A DNA stretch of 64,000 nucleotides from positions 286,879-350,878 of the forward strand of contig JAESIW010000200.1 in assembly GCA_016802295.1 (NCBI GenBank). The letters are read 5' to 3'. This DNA comes from Brachionus rotundiformis (Eukaryota > Rotifera > Eurotatoria > Ploima > Brachionidae). Under the pieces are notes generated by a model. The model ran no database searches and had not been told where the DNA came from. It was given only the letters and a program-made list of their open reading frames with translations. The translations under genes were made by a program, and so were the position numbers. The first letter of the stretch is position 1. Each line of letters opens with the position of its first letter. Below are positions 29,030-40,478 of the stretch, piece after piece.

Positions 29030-29830
29030 TGCAAGAGTGTTTGCACTTTGAAAATTTAAATTTTAAAAGAAATTTTTCAAATGAATGATCACTTTCAGGA
29101 CCTCGTTTCTCTATGTTTCTTTTGCCTACCAAAAGCAAGCTTAAACAATTAGAAGATGCTCTTTAGCTATTTGTGGTCACTTGTTAAGAACTGTTGTAGT
29201 GTGCTTTGTATAAACCTGTTTCCTAGCCAGAGGTATTCAGGGAGTTAATTGGGATTAGTTTAAATAAAGGCTTTAACAGAACATAGAAAATTTTGCATCT
29301 GAAAAAGTGCAAAAAACACTTTTTTTTTCGATTTTTCAACACTGAATTGTGACTTCAATCCTTAAAGTGACTTTAAGCGCACTAAATTCTGTTGACTTCA
29401 GATCTTTGGCTTTTGAAGTGCATGAAAACTCTAAAAATTGACAGAGTAATTCCACTTTGAAATATATATAATTTTAAATGAATGTTCACGTTCAGGACCT
29501 TATTTCTCTATGGTCCTTTGGCCTACCGAGGTCCCCGAGTACTCAAAAGCAAGCTTAGAAGTTGCTCTTTAACATAGTACTTGGAGGTTGTGGTCACTCG
29601 AAAGGATCATAGAAAATTTCGACTTTGAAAATGTCCAAAAAACGCGTTTTTTTCGATTTTTCAGAGTTAAATTTTTAACTCAATCCTTAACATATCAGGA
29701 CAACATTTTAGTCACTTATAAAGCGCTAAATTCTGAGAACTTTGGCTTTTAAAGTGCAAGAAAACTCCGAAAATTGACAGAATAATTGCACTCTGAAATT
29801 TAAATTTACATTTTAATGGTCCCTTTGGTC
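29030..29830 (-). repeat. Satellite monomers, reverse orientation
   Basis: About two monomers of the 5.3-6.8 kb family on the minus strand. The landmarks GGTCCTTTGGCCTACCGAGG, AACGCGTTTTTTTCG and TTTTAAAGTGCAAGAAAACT are present. The first monomer (29030-29450) is more diverged than the second (29450-29800). Confidence 0.8.
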
Positions 29831-29839
29831 TACGGACTT

Positions 29840-32610
29840 CTTCAAGTTGTCAAAGACAACATCAACTGCTCGATAAGATACTTTTTGGAGATTTTGACTA
29901 CTTTTTTTTAAATATTTTTCTTTAAATTAATTTACTTGCTTTACATATTAATATTCTATTGTTTTGATTTATTTAAATTAAATGTGATTGGAATAAAAAA
30001 ATTTACTCTTGGATTAATCATCAAACTTTCCAGCTTTTATCCAAATAGAAAAGAAATCTTATTCGAACTTTTAAATTTAGTATTTAACAGGTAATTTTTA
30101 TGTAATCACCTTTAAATAACAATCACAATTTATAATGACCTAAGTTTGTCAAAAATAGTATTTGTAAATAAAGTTTAAGTTAATTTAATAGACTCTCTCA
30201 GTTTGCTACTTTAAAGAGCTTTTATTTTAATTGATTTCTTGATTGAATTCGAGCTTTTTTAAGTTTAAATTAACAATAGAAAATTAGCAATTTTTTATTA
30301 ATTAATAATTTTGATTATAAATTTATTTGAAAAATGGTGACGACCTACCTGATTTTACCATTGCTTGAAAAAGTTTAAAATATTAAAAAATTTTAAAAGA
30401 GATCAATATTACATTAATTTTAATTTCTTGTCAAATTAATCATGAAAATATAAAAATTAAAAAATATTTTTTGAAATTTTTTTGCTAACAAAATAGACAA
30501 TTTTGGGAATATAAAACACTGCCAGGGCATTTTTGGCATATTTTTCTTTGAATCAGAAGTTTTTTGATAATTAAATTAAATAAATGAAAAAATATCATGC
30601 ATGATAAAATTTTATGATTTCCTGTTCAGGATTAAAAACCTAGTTACCTTAATATGAAAATTTATTAGATTAAAATTAAATTTTTTTTGAATAACTTTAT
30701 GTGCTAATAATTTTGAACATTTAGCAAGTGACATAAACCACAAACTTTGTACCAAGTCTATTTGGTTACGGACTTAGTTACTAGAAATCATACGATCAAA
30801 AATTTTGATTATAAAATAAACGCCAATTCTTAAATGACGCAATACATAATTTGTAAGAATTATTTTTGACCAAATTTTTGTATATTTTTCTAATTAATTG
30901 AATTTTAGTTTGTTTAAATTCTAAAAATAACATCTATTAACAAGTTAATGTCGTAATAAATAAGTGACAATGAGCTAAGCATATTTTTATCATCTAATAA
31001 CATTTATCAAAAATATTGAATAATATACAAAAATTAATCAGTATTTACATTCTAATAAGAAATAAAAAAAAATTATTTTAATTATTTTTAAATTTTGTGC
31101 TGTGATTAAATTTGAACTTATGTCAAGTTTATTTTGCGCGCGCAATTTACTCATTCATGTACTAATTTAATTTTTTTACAAACGAGTCACATGTAAATTT
31201 TATTATTAAATCTAATTTAAATTTAATTAAAAGTGTTCACGCAATGCTTTAAAGATAATAAGTCAATATATAAATATATTTTGTGTAGAAATTGAGACTT
31301 TGTAGAAAAAAAATATTTATTTTTCATCTATGTGATATACATAACTAAAATTTTAATTTAGTTTTATAATAAAATGATAATTAGAGTGTAGGTTTAATCC
31401 AATATTTAAGAATTTAATATTTTGAATAAATACCATTGGTGGTAGTAGATGTTGTGGTAGAAAATAAAAGCCAGTCCACCATACTCTTATTTTATTTTAC
31501 ATTAGATTTAAAGTTTAAAAATCAGTAATTTATTAATATAATTAAAGATAATAAGAGTGCATGATAACTTATTGAGTCACTGAACCAAGTATGTTCCACT
31601 ATCTTTCAAAAAGGGCTCAGCGACCAAACAGTTTATTCAAGGTCTCTGGGAGAGGTAGTATGACCATTGCTCACAATTAATTACACAAATTTACCAACAA
31701 ATTTTATTTTATAATAAAAGCCTCTTCATTGAGTGTTCTAAATTTTCATTAGCGTCAAACCAACAAAACATGTCATAAATAAAATAAGCAAAAATAAAAT
31801 GATATTTTTATTACTATTTTAAATATTAGGAATTGTTAAGCAATTATCTTTTCTCGTAGGCTTACACTTGGTATTGTCTCATTTTGGAAAGATTGGAAAA
31901 TTTAGGTATTGTTATTAAAATGTGTCCAATTTTAAGTGTTAACCAAATAAATAATTTTTCAACCATATTCTGGGCTAAGCGTAAGTTTGGCAAATTGTAC
32001 GCAAACATATCCAGGAGTATCATTAAATAAGCACTTATCAAACATAAAGAAAAGTCAAGAACTTAATCCAGAACTCAAATTGTTTGTTCATTATTTGCTT
32101 GACTAAAAAATTATAAAAAAAATGTAATCATTAATTCAAATAGGTAAATGCTTAGTCATTTTTAATTTAATTAATTAATTAATTAATTCAAAAAGCGATA
32201 TATAAATTCCTAAATTGAATCTTTATAATTATTTGCGCCTTAATGTAAGAACTTGGCACTCTCTTGGTCGCCATTAGCATGCCACGCATCAACCAAAGCC
32301 AAACACTTGATTTTATCATCTATGCTAAAATTATAATAAAAAATTAAAATAAAATCTTATTTCATTTTTTTGTTATTTTTATAAAGGCATTTTATTATTT
32401 TTGAAAAGAAAATCAAAATTAAACTTCATAATTTGTTGGCACTCACTCACGAACATTATGTCACGACAACAACAACAACAACAACGACAACCAGAAGCAA
32501 AATATGAAAAAAAAATTTAAAGAAAATAAAAATTTTCTATTTTAAATTAAGAAAAACAAAAATATATTATTAAAATTTATTTAATTAAATTAATTTTGTT
32601 GTGCTATATG
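29840..32610. other. Long intergenic stretch before CERT
   Basis: 2.8 kb of AT-rich DNA. A CAACAACAACAACAACAACG microsatellite lies at 32466-32486. No gene, RNA gene or TIR element supported. Confidence 0.45.
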
Positions 32611-32620
32611 ATTAGATACT

Positions 32621-35600
32621 ATGACTAATGAGGCTCCCGTGGTGAACATATCGGACGAGGACGAGGCGCACTCGAGCAACAACGAGGAGGAACAGCAGCA
32701 CCAGCGGTGCAGCGACTTGGCCAGCAACTTGTTCAAATGGACCAATTACATACACGGATGGCAAGAGCGGTACATAGTGCTTAAAGACGGCGTGCTCAGC
32801 TATTACAAGAGCCAAACAGAGACGCAGTACGGGTGCCGGGGCGCCATAGCGCTCAAGCAGTCGGTGATAGTGGCGCACGAGCTCGACGACTGCAGGTTCG
32901 ACATCCGCGTCAACGACTGCTGCTGGTACTTGCGCGCCGCCTCGGCCGACGAGCGCCAAAAGTGGCTCGAGATACTCGAGGAGCACCGGGCCGAGTCCGG
33001 CTACGGCAGCCAGGCCAGCCTGCGCCGCCACGGCTCGCTGCTCAGCCTCAACTCGAGCCTGAGCGTGCAGTCGAACGGCTCGCACAAGCGCGCCCTCTGC
33101 CTCAAGGAAAAACTCGACGAAATGGAAACGTTCAAGGAGATATTGTGCCGCCAGGTCGAAACGCTGCAGACCTACTTTGACGCGTGTGCCAACTCGACCA
33201 CCAAGGGCTTCGAGCCCTATCACAAAGAGCTCGAGGAGAAGCTGGCCGCCAGCGACGACGACGACGACGACGACAAGCAGCACGTGGAGCCGCCGCTGCG
33301 ACTGAGCGGCGCGCGCATCCAGGACCATGCCGCCATGGCCATTGACTTCAAGGGCGAGGCGTACACGTTCAAGGCGACCACTGCTGGCATACTGCACAAT
33401 TTGTCCCATTGCATCGAGCTCATGCAGCAGCGGGACGAGTTTTTGAAGAAAAAACTGGACCGCGAGGTCGACAAGCGCAAAAAGCTCGAAGAGCAAGTGA
33501 AAGAGCTGTCCAAGGGCAAGCGGCAACAGATTATAATAGCCGGGCCGGACTTTGAAGAGGGCCCGCACAGCAACATCAAAGAAGAGGAGTTTTACGATGC
33601 CATTGACAGTACGCTGGACACGTTGGAAAAGGAGGAGGAAAGACGTGTCAAGGCGTTCGAAAGTTTGACCAAGTTGCCCGAGCTTAAGCCTGTGGCCAGT
33701 CATCGTCTAAGCGATGAAATAGAACGCGTTGTCCAAGAGCATCTAAAAATCGATCTAGTCAACGATTTTAATTCGAATGTGTGGGAGCTGCTCGCCTCGG
33801 ACGGCGAGATGAGGGTCTATCGACGCGAACTGGAGGAAAATGGCATCGTGCTTGATCCACTCAAGGCTGTTCACTCTGTCAAGGTGAGTTGTTCCAATAC
33901 AATCTAAAATCTAGCCTCAACAAGCGTTGTTGATGATTATCTCTTTCAACTCTCTCATGCTCACTTCTAAATAAGGACAGCATTTTCCAGCTGCGCTACA
34001 ATAATTTGATAGTCTCGCTACAAGGATACTTAAATGCTTTCTTAATTAAACCCAACATTCTATTTGCTTTAGCTGTAGTATTTTTGCTTTGTGTGTACTC
34101 TGTATGTAAAATGGTCGATAGTTAATTTTGAAAAAAAGTAGTAAAATTAGTAAATATTTTATTAAGAATAAAATTGGATAGATAATAATTGATGATGATA
34201 CTGCAGGACTATGATCTAACCCTTTGAAGATGAGAATTGTATAAAGTTTTCTTTTTATGACTTGTGGTGAAATTTCACAAGGTGAACAAAAAGACTTTTG
34301 AACCGTTATTTTTTTGTTTATCTGAACCGAGCTAAAGCTCCTTCGGAATACAAATTAAAAAAGGGAATTTTATTAAATCTCATTTCAAATTAAGTTGTTT
34401 GTTCTTTGATGGCTTTGGATAGGCATCTGTTAGAGAAGTGGAGCTAACGGCTCGTTTCTTGTTCTGTTCCATCTGTTTATTTATAATTGTTGCCCAGTCG
34501 GTTTTTTTGATAAGTTCTTTCATTGACATTTCTCATTGGACTCTTCTGACAAACCAGAAAGTGACTAAGTTCTTTGATTTGCTTTTAGTCAGACTAAAAA
34601 ATTCAAAATCATGTCTCTACAATTGTAGATGTGTAGGCTTAGAATAATGTTTTGGTTGATGAAATGAAGCATCGGCAAATTCATGATAATAAAATATCTT
34701 AGCAATTAGAATTGGTTGACATAATTTTTCTTTAATATTATGAGAATTAAATGAACAGCCAAATGTGTTTAATTGATTTTAATAAATTTCGTTTCAATTT
34801 GGTGTACCATTTTGGTAAATAGGCCAGATTTTGGCTAGTTTAATTTTATTTTTTAAATATTTATTTATTTATTTTCATTTAGCGCCAATTCTGGCGATGT
34901 AGTAAAATTATAAAATGTTAAAGAAAAATTTATTAAATATATGCTATTCAAACAGATAAAATTTAAAGAGATTTATTCATTAAAATTAAATAATTTTCAA
35001 AATTTAAAACAAGAACATTTTTTATCTTTTATTAAAATTTCTAAATTAAGTTACAAAAAAATTACTAAAGTTACTTTTAAATTTTGATATTTATCTTATC
35101 TATTCTGCTAAATTAAATTTAGATACATCTTTGTGTGCCAAAGGTAAAATATTACAAAATTATTGCGTAACACAAAACAAACTAGATGTATAATTTACTT
35201 TATTTAAGAATTACCTACCCTACATTTACCTGTATTTTTAATGTTAGAACTCGTATTACTACTAAATAAATAATAATTATTTTATATGTTTTTCTCATTA
35301 GTATTTAATGATAGATAACTGATAACATCAATAAAATTAAAAAAAAATATATTATTTATTGATCTGATTAGAATATTAAAGATTAAAAAATAGCCAAAAA
35401 TTATTATTAAATAAATCTACTATTTTGTTATATTCTTAAAAAAAAATTAATTAAAAGATTTTTATTAAAAATAATTATTAAAATAAAGGGAGTAACAGGA
35501 CATGAAGTGTGTAAATATTTTTGGGAGCCATCTGTGCGCATGGAATGGGAGGGCACATTGGACAGCTCGCGGATGATCGAAGCGCTGTCCGACGACACGC

Positions 35601-36473
35601 TCATATTCAACCAAGTGCATAAGCGTGTGTGGCCAGCGGCCCAACGCGACACCTGTTTCTGGTCGCACATTCGATCAGTGCCCAAAGACGACCTGGACGA
35701 CTGGATCGTGGTCAACTATTCGACAACACATGAACTTGCTCCAGTAAGCTTATCTTATCTATCCTAACTCTAAATGCTCTCTGTCAGTCTGAAGCGTAAG
35801 TAGTAAACTAAAACAAAAATTTAAGGTTAAGGAGCCAATGATAAGAGCGTGGGCAAACGTGGCCATGATATGCTCAACAATTGTCCTGGACAAGGAGAAA
35901 TTTGGTGACAAATCGGCAATACCGCGACAAAATATTGTATGCAAAATAACCTATGTGGCTCAGGGTAAACCATAAAGCTATTTTTTCCACTATCTCTTTT
36001 CCTCACTTGTATTTGTTCCACGGCTTAAGACTGGCACCATAGAAAGGCTTTTTTCTTTTGAATACTAATTAACATTTTAGAATGATAAAGTCAGGGCTAC
36101 GCTGAATGTAGCGCTGATATGCGAAACAAGTATTGACTGTGAGTCGAAGTGTGTAGCCAAGCGAAGTGACATTACTTGCAAAATAACCTATGTAGCTCTT
36201 AGTAAGACATTGTTAACCTTTTTAGTGCCTTTAAAGTCAAATCACTTGCTTAATGCTATGAAAAGATTTAAGAACTAGTTACCGAGCGGTCAAAGCTTGG
36301 AACCAGGTTCATGTACAAGATGTTGTTTAATTTTTTATTTTTAAGTAAATCCGGGCGGATGGGCGCCAGCAAATGTCCTAAGAGCGGTCTATAAGCGAGA
36401 GTATCCAAAGTTTTTGAAGGATTTTACTCAATATGTTATCAACAAGACAGCCAAATTGCCCGTGTTGTTCTAG
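32621..36473 (+). CDS. CERT1: CERT ceramide transfer protein (with alternative START exons)
   Basis: Moves ceramide from ER to trans-Golgi at membrane contacts. Exons: 32621-33883, 35489-35743, then either A (35826-35964) or B (36081-36201), then 36346-36473. All junctions are GT/AG in phase, giving 594 (A) or 588 (B) residues; the human protein is 598. A PH domain (about 35-125; KWTNYIHGWQERYIVLKDG, WYLRAA) targets PI4P. A Ser-rich motif (SGYGSQASLRRHGSLLS) is the site phosphorylated in mammals. Coiled coils follow, then an FFAT motif EFYDAID (323-329) for VAP binding, then START (about 370-end), with REVEENG-type RRELEENGIVLDPLKA, GVTGHEVCKYFW, HKRVWPAAQRD and NPGGWAP. Exons A and B encode the same strand-helix segment differently (ANVAMICSTIV versus LNVALICETSI), both ending in CKITYVA. 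Exon 1 is GC-rich. Intron 1 is 1.6 kb and contains repeat fragments. Confidence 0.93.
33884..35488. other. CERT intron 1
   Basis: A 1.6-kb intron, GTGAGT to TAAAG. It contains a LINE-tail-like string (34315-34349, TATCTGAACCGAGCTAAAGC...) shared with 47632-47666, and open stretches that look like decayed retroelement coding sequence. The polypyrimidine tract before the acceptor is poor. Confidence 0.5.
35826..35964 (+). CDS. CERT1: CERT alternative exon A
   Basis: Encodes the START segment reading VKEPMIRAWANVAMICSTIV...NIVCKITYVAQ. The acceptor is either TTAAG before 35826 or the AAG six bases later; both keep frame. It ends CAGG|GTAAAC in phase 1 and joins the last exon as ...YVAQVNPGGW. 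Confidence 0.8.
36081..36201 (+). CDS. CERT1: CERT alternative exon B
   Basis: A strong acceptor (TTAACATTTTAG) precedes NDKVRATLNVALICETSIDC...DITCKITYVAL, and the donor CTTA|GTAAGA is also phase 1. It joins the last exon as ...YVALINPGGW. Including both A and B would shift the frame, since both exons are 3n+1 bases long, so they must be mutually exclusive. Confidence 0.8.
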
Positions 36474-36809
36474 CAGTATATTTTTATATTTTATACAAGT
36501 TTACAATTTTAACTTTAAATTTATTAATATATTGTAATCATTCCGATTTATAAACATTTATTTAATTTTTTTTTCTTTGATAATTTAAATTCGGTTCAAA
36601 ATAAAACTTGTAATCTTTATTTATTTTATTTATTTTTAAGTATTAAAAAATTTAAAAATTAAAAAATTTAATTTTTATTTTTACTTGAGTAAATGGTATT
36701 CATTAAAAACAACACTCAAAAACAGCCTAAGTTAAATTTTTATTTTAAATTTATGAAATCATTAAAAATAAAAAATTTAAAATTAATAAAAATAATTCTA
36801 TTTCAAAAT

Positions 36810-36865
36810 GTCACCCTCCTCTTTGTTTCAACCGGGCTTGGGACCGGCTTTGGCAGAGTTATGAC
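36810..36865 (-). ncRNA. Twister ribozyme T2 (copy 4)
   Basis: P1 GTCA/TGAC and P4 CCGG/CCGG, with the core intact. The scissile step lies between 36861 (U) and 36860 (A) on the minus strand. Confidence 0.92.
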
Positions 36866-37225
36866 GGCCCTAACTTTCCCTAAGAAGCCAGTGGGACGTT
36901 CATCATAAACAGCGCCACTCATCCGAGCACAAGGCTGCGAACTCGGCAACTATTTAGACTAGCTTGGAACCACAAACCAAGCGACTTCTCTCTCACTCGA
37001 GATAAAGTCTTAACTTAAGGCTTCCAAAGTTACGTACTATCTGCAGAGGGTCAGCTGTACAGCAGATTCTCGCTCCTTTCGGATTCTATACTGGGAGATG
37101 GTCGAAGCCAGCGGCGCCCTCATACGACAAGACTTGGACAAAGACCCGTAGGCCTATGTACCCGCCATACAGCTCTTCTGCAGACTACGTGAAAGACCAC
37201 ATGCACATACGATGCATGTGGCTGC

Positions 37226-37284
37226 CACCACCCTCCTCTTTTTTCATCAGGGCTTGGGACCTGCGGATCGGCAGAGTTATGGTG
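37226..37284 (-). ncRNA. Twister ribozyme T1 (copy 4)
   Basis: P1 CACCA/TGGTG and P4 CAGG/CCTG, with the core intact. The scissile step lies between 37279 (U) and 37278 (A) on the minus strand. Confidence 0.92.
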
Positions 37285-37346
37285 ACTCCTCCGAGTCCAT
37301 TTTTTAAAACAAAATTCTTTTTTTAGAAAATTCAATTTTAAAAAAT

Positions 37347-37387
37347 GAACTGATTTTTGTCCAAAATGTCATCCTATTTATACCCCT
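37347..37387 (-). promoter_or_regulatory. Core promoter of twister copy 4
   Basis: On the minus strand GGGGTATAAATAGG precedes ATCAGTTC, again with a 31-nt T-to-A spacing. Confidence 0.7.
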
Positions 37388-37741
37388 TTGCAAAGAGTTA
37401 CCAATTTAGCTAATTTAACCAATTTAACTAATTTTAATCAATTTTATGCATTTTTTATGATTTCTTTAGATTCTAAAAAATATAATATGATGATGTAATA
37501 AATATATTTGTCTACAATTAATTTAATTCTATTGAGTTTTGTGCTAAATTCTTTAAAAAAAGTAATTTTAAAGAAAATTTCTAGATTTCTATAATGAAAT
37601 TTCAAGATCTAGACTAAATGTTTATACCATTTTTTACACATAGATGCAGACCTATGTACAATGTTTGATAACAACTTGACATTATTTATAAGAGATTTTT
37701 TTATTTTATCAAATTATTTGAAAAAATATTTGTTCATGTTT

Positions 37742-38345
37742 GTATGGTGAGTTTTGGAACAAAAAACAAAAACAAAATATCAAAAATGCCAAAGCTCAAG
37801 TTCAGAAGGAGCAAAACATATCTTTGAATTGTATCACTTGGTACATTCCTTGTTCCACCAATATTATGATTCTGCAAAACTCTGCTTTGCGAAATTTACT
37901 ACAAAAACAAAAACAAAAACAAAATATCAAAAAAAAGTTAAACATGCTCTGTACGTTGAAACACCTGATGCACAAAATTCTGAATTTTGCAGAGTTATTG
38001 AAAACTTTATTTTCTTTTTTTCAGTTTAACATAATCAATAATCAATTTAGGGTTTATTGATGCTTTACTTTTTTCCTTTTATCTACATCAGAAAAATTAT
38101 TTTAGGCAAAAATGATCCAGCAAAGTATGTTGCACCATGTCGGAGTATTTTATTAAATTTAATTTATTAATGTAGATAGAATTTTTGTTCTGTTTGTTTT
38201 TGAACTTCAAAAATTGAATTCACCATACCAGGATGTACCAAGTGCTAAAATTCACGGAATATGTTGTGCTTCTTCTGAACCTGATCTTTGGCATTTTTGA
38301 TATTTTTATTTTTTGTTCCAAATTTCAATGAGATATTTTTATTTA
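37742..38345. repeat. Palindromic repeat element with internal repeat
   Basis: The arms 37745-37860 and 38230-38340 are inverted copies (AATATCAAAAATGCCAAAG, and TTGG TACA blocks). The middle (38026-38220) matches the right arm of the palindromic element at 21.0-21.24 kb (AATAATCAATTTAG..TTATTGATGCTTTACTTT, TTCTGTTTGTTTTTGAA). Noncoding. Confidence 0.6.
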
Positions 38346-38349
38346 ATAA

Positions 38350-39170
38350 TTAGTTAAATTTTATTTTTGCTCTAAATGTATTTGATTTGAGTCATCAGGC
38401 ATGTTATTTGCCTTTGAGATTAAAAATTATGTTATTTAAAATTTAGCTGCCAAATCATAACTCGATAAACAAAGAAAATATAACTCACCTTTTTATATGG
38501 GCGCGCCTCATAACTACCTGAATTAATATAATAGTTTATTTTTTGGTATTTATTGACAATTATTTTAGTTGAAATCCAAAAAAATAAAATAAAAATATCA
38601 ATGTTACCAAAGCCATTCAGAATTTAAAAAAAAGAGATAATAATTTAAACAATATTACGAAGTAGTTAATTTCTTGAGTAATTTAAATGTCATATCTTTA
38701 ATAAATGTAACAGATATATTAAATAATAAAATAAATATAATTATTATGTAATGATTTTTTTCAAAGATATATCTAAATGGTTTCAAATAAAGTCATTTTT
38801 AGTTAATTTTAATCCGTTTTAATTTCGTTTTATTATTAAGAAAAGTTAACCTTCTTTATCATATTAATTTAATATTATTAAAATTTGAATTCAACATTTA
38901 TCTTTTGATCAGAGAGCAACTAATTAATCATGCCTTCTCCATTTTAGCATTTGGTCATCGGCATCTATTCGCTTCTTTCTGTTCCTGAAATTATTTTTAT
39001 ACTTTAATGATATATAGTTGTCACTTTGAAATGAATTAAGAGCATAATTAAGAGTATAATTTATATACAAGCTCAGAAATTTCAGTATTGCGTTTTTGTC
39101 GTAACAGCCTCCAAACAGCACATTTTAGAGCTAGAGCTAAATTCAACCGCTAGGTGGCTTCGTGGACAAG
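38350..39170. other. Intergenic stretch
   Basis: AT-rich, with a short frame of 65 codons on the minus strand (38924-39121) that has no recognisable features. Nothing supported. Confidence 0.35.
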
Positions 39171-39860
39171 AAGGAAAGTAAAAGAAAGTGACCATTAAAT
39201 TAAAGTTGCATTAGTCTGTCAATTTTTAGAGTTTTTCTGCACTTTAAAAGCCAAAGTCAAGAGAATTCAGTTCTTTACTTTAATATTGCCGTATTTCATT
39301 AAATATGAGAAAGCTTGGCCATCAAAGGATTTTTTAAATTCGAAAATTGTTCATTCAAATTTTTTTTTCTTCTATTTTAGAGAAGAAAAATGCATGTTTT
39401 ACATTTTATTTTGAATTTTATTTTAAACAGGAATTTTTTGTAAAAAAATTATTCAAATAAGGGATAGTTTTTGATTAAAATACAGGCATATTTCTTCTAT
39501 TTGCGTTGACTTCTATTGAAGGAAAAACGGTAAGTAGAGCAGGATCGGCTCACTGACGATCCTGTTTTTGGTTAGACTGCGCAAAACAATCTCATCAAAA
39601 AAAACTCGTGAATTTTGTCTGTACTATTGTAGACTAAAATTTAAGCTTGAATCCTTTCCTAAAACTCAAACAGTGACCACCAAGTACAAGAAAAGAAGAA
39701 GTATGTTAAAGAGCATCTACTAAGCTTGCTATTGAGTACTCGGAAGGCCAGAGGATTATAGAAGAAAAATTCAATTAGAACATGACCACTCTGTTTAAGT
39801 TGTCAATTTTTAGAGTTTTTCTGCACTTTAAAAGCCAAAGTCAAGAGAATTTGGGCATTA
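39170..39860 (+). repeat. Diverged satellite monomers
   Basis: Two partial monomers of the 5.3-6.8 kb family (TTTTTCTGCACTTTAAAAGC at 39230 and 39820; AAGTATGTTAAAGAGCA and AAGCTTGCTATTGAGTACTC near 39700), more degraded than the other arrays. Confidence 0.7.
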
Positions 39861-40478
39861 TCTTACAAAGTTACCATAATCTTAACGATTAATTCTATAA
39901 GCCAATTTGCTTCGCTAGTTATTCATGTTGTGACTTCCTCAAGTTGTAAATAATATCATATCACACCATGCATTTATTTATTAGATGTAAATATAATAAA
40001 TAATAATAAATTCAAGGCATCATCTCTAATTGATCAACAGGCTGTCAATTAACTCAGAGCCTAAAATAAGCATAAATAATTCCCAGTAATAAACCATGTT
40101 AGGCAAAATTTTTGTAAATTTAAAAAAAATATTAAAATATTTAATAAATCGCTAAATCACATCGACTGCCAAGACAATTTGCTCCTAAATAATTTAGATA
40201 TTAATTTACGGATAAAACCCAGGTTAATTTAGTTGCCATCAAACACTATAAATATTTAAGCTTACATCACATAAATTTAAGAATGAATTCTCATTTTAAT
40301 TCTCTCTCTCTCTCTCTTTCTCTCTTTCTTTATTTTCTATATTGCCATAAATGTTAATTTAAAAACAAATTTTTTTTTCTACAATCAATAAACAGTTTAT
40401 TACATAATTTTTTTCTTTAATTTAGAAATAATAAACACGCCTTTTAAAAAAGAAAAAAAAAAAAAAAAAAAACTTAAA

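Larger units (their letters stand above)
36750..37682 (-). mobile_element. Twister-twister element, copy 4 (long form)
   Basis: Reverse orientation. 5' homology to copy 3 begins at 37682 (ATGTCAAGTTGTTATCAAAC on the minus strand), with a roughly 60-bp deletion relative to copy 3 near 37510. TATA T at 37382 and initiator A at 37351, T1 37226-37284, T2 36810-36865. Predicted cuts give 418 nt (37278 down to 36861). The tail after T2 matches copies 3 and 5. It lies about 280 bp past the CERT stop and is convergent with CERT. Confidence 0.9.

Noticed and set aside
32612..33703. 363-codon minus-strand frame opposite CERT exon 1
   Set aside because: Shadow of GC-rich coding sequence; the plus strand has clear PH and FFAT motifs.
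34438..34647. 69-codon frame inside CERT intron 1
   Set aside because: Starts with GTG, has no recognisable domain, and does not fit the CERT reading frame or its homologues.
36693..36908. 71-codon plus-strand frame running into twister copy 4
   Set aside because: Antisense to T2; its C-terminal part is simply the complement of the ribozyme and body.
37120..37335. 71-codon sense-strand frame crossing T1 in copies 4 and 5
   Set aside because: The frame opens with TTG, not ATG, is not kept in the leaders of all copies, and would be cut by the ribozyme. A circular RNA read in this frame meets TAG and TGA with no ATG.
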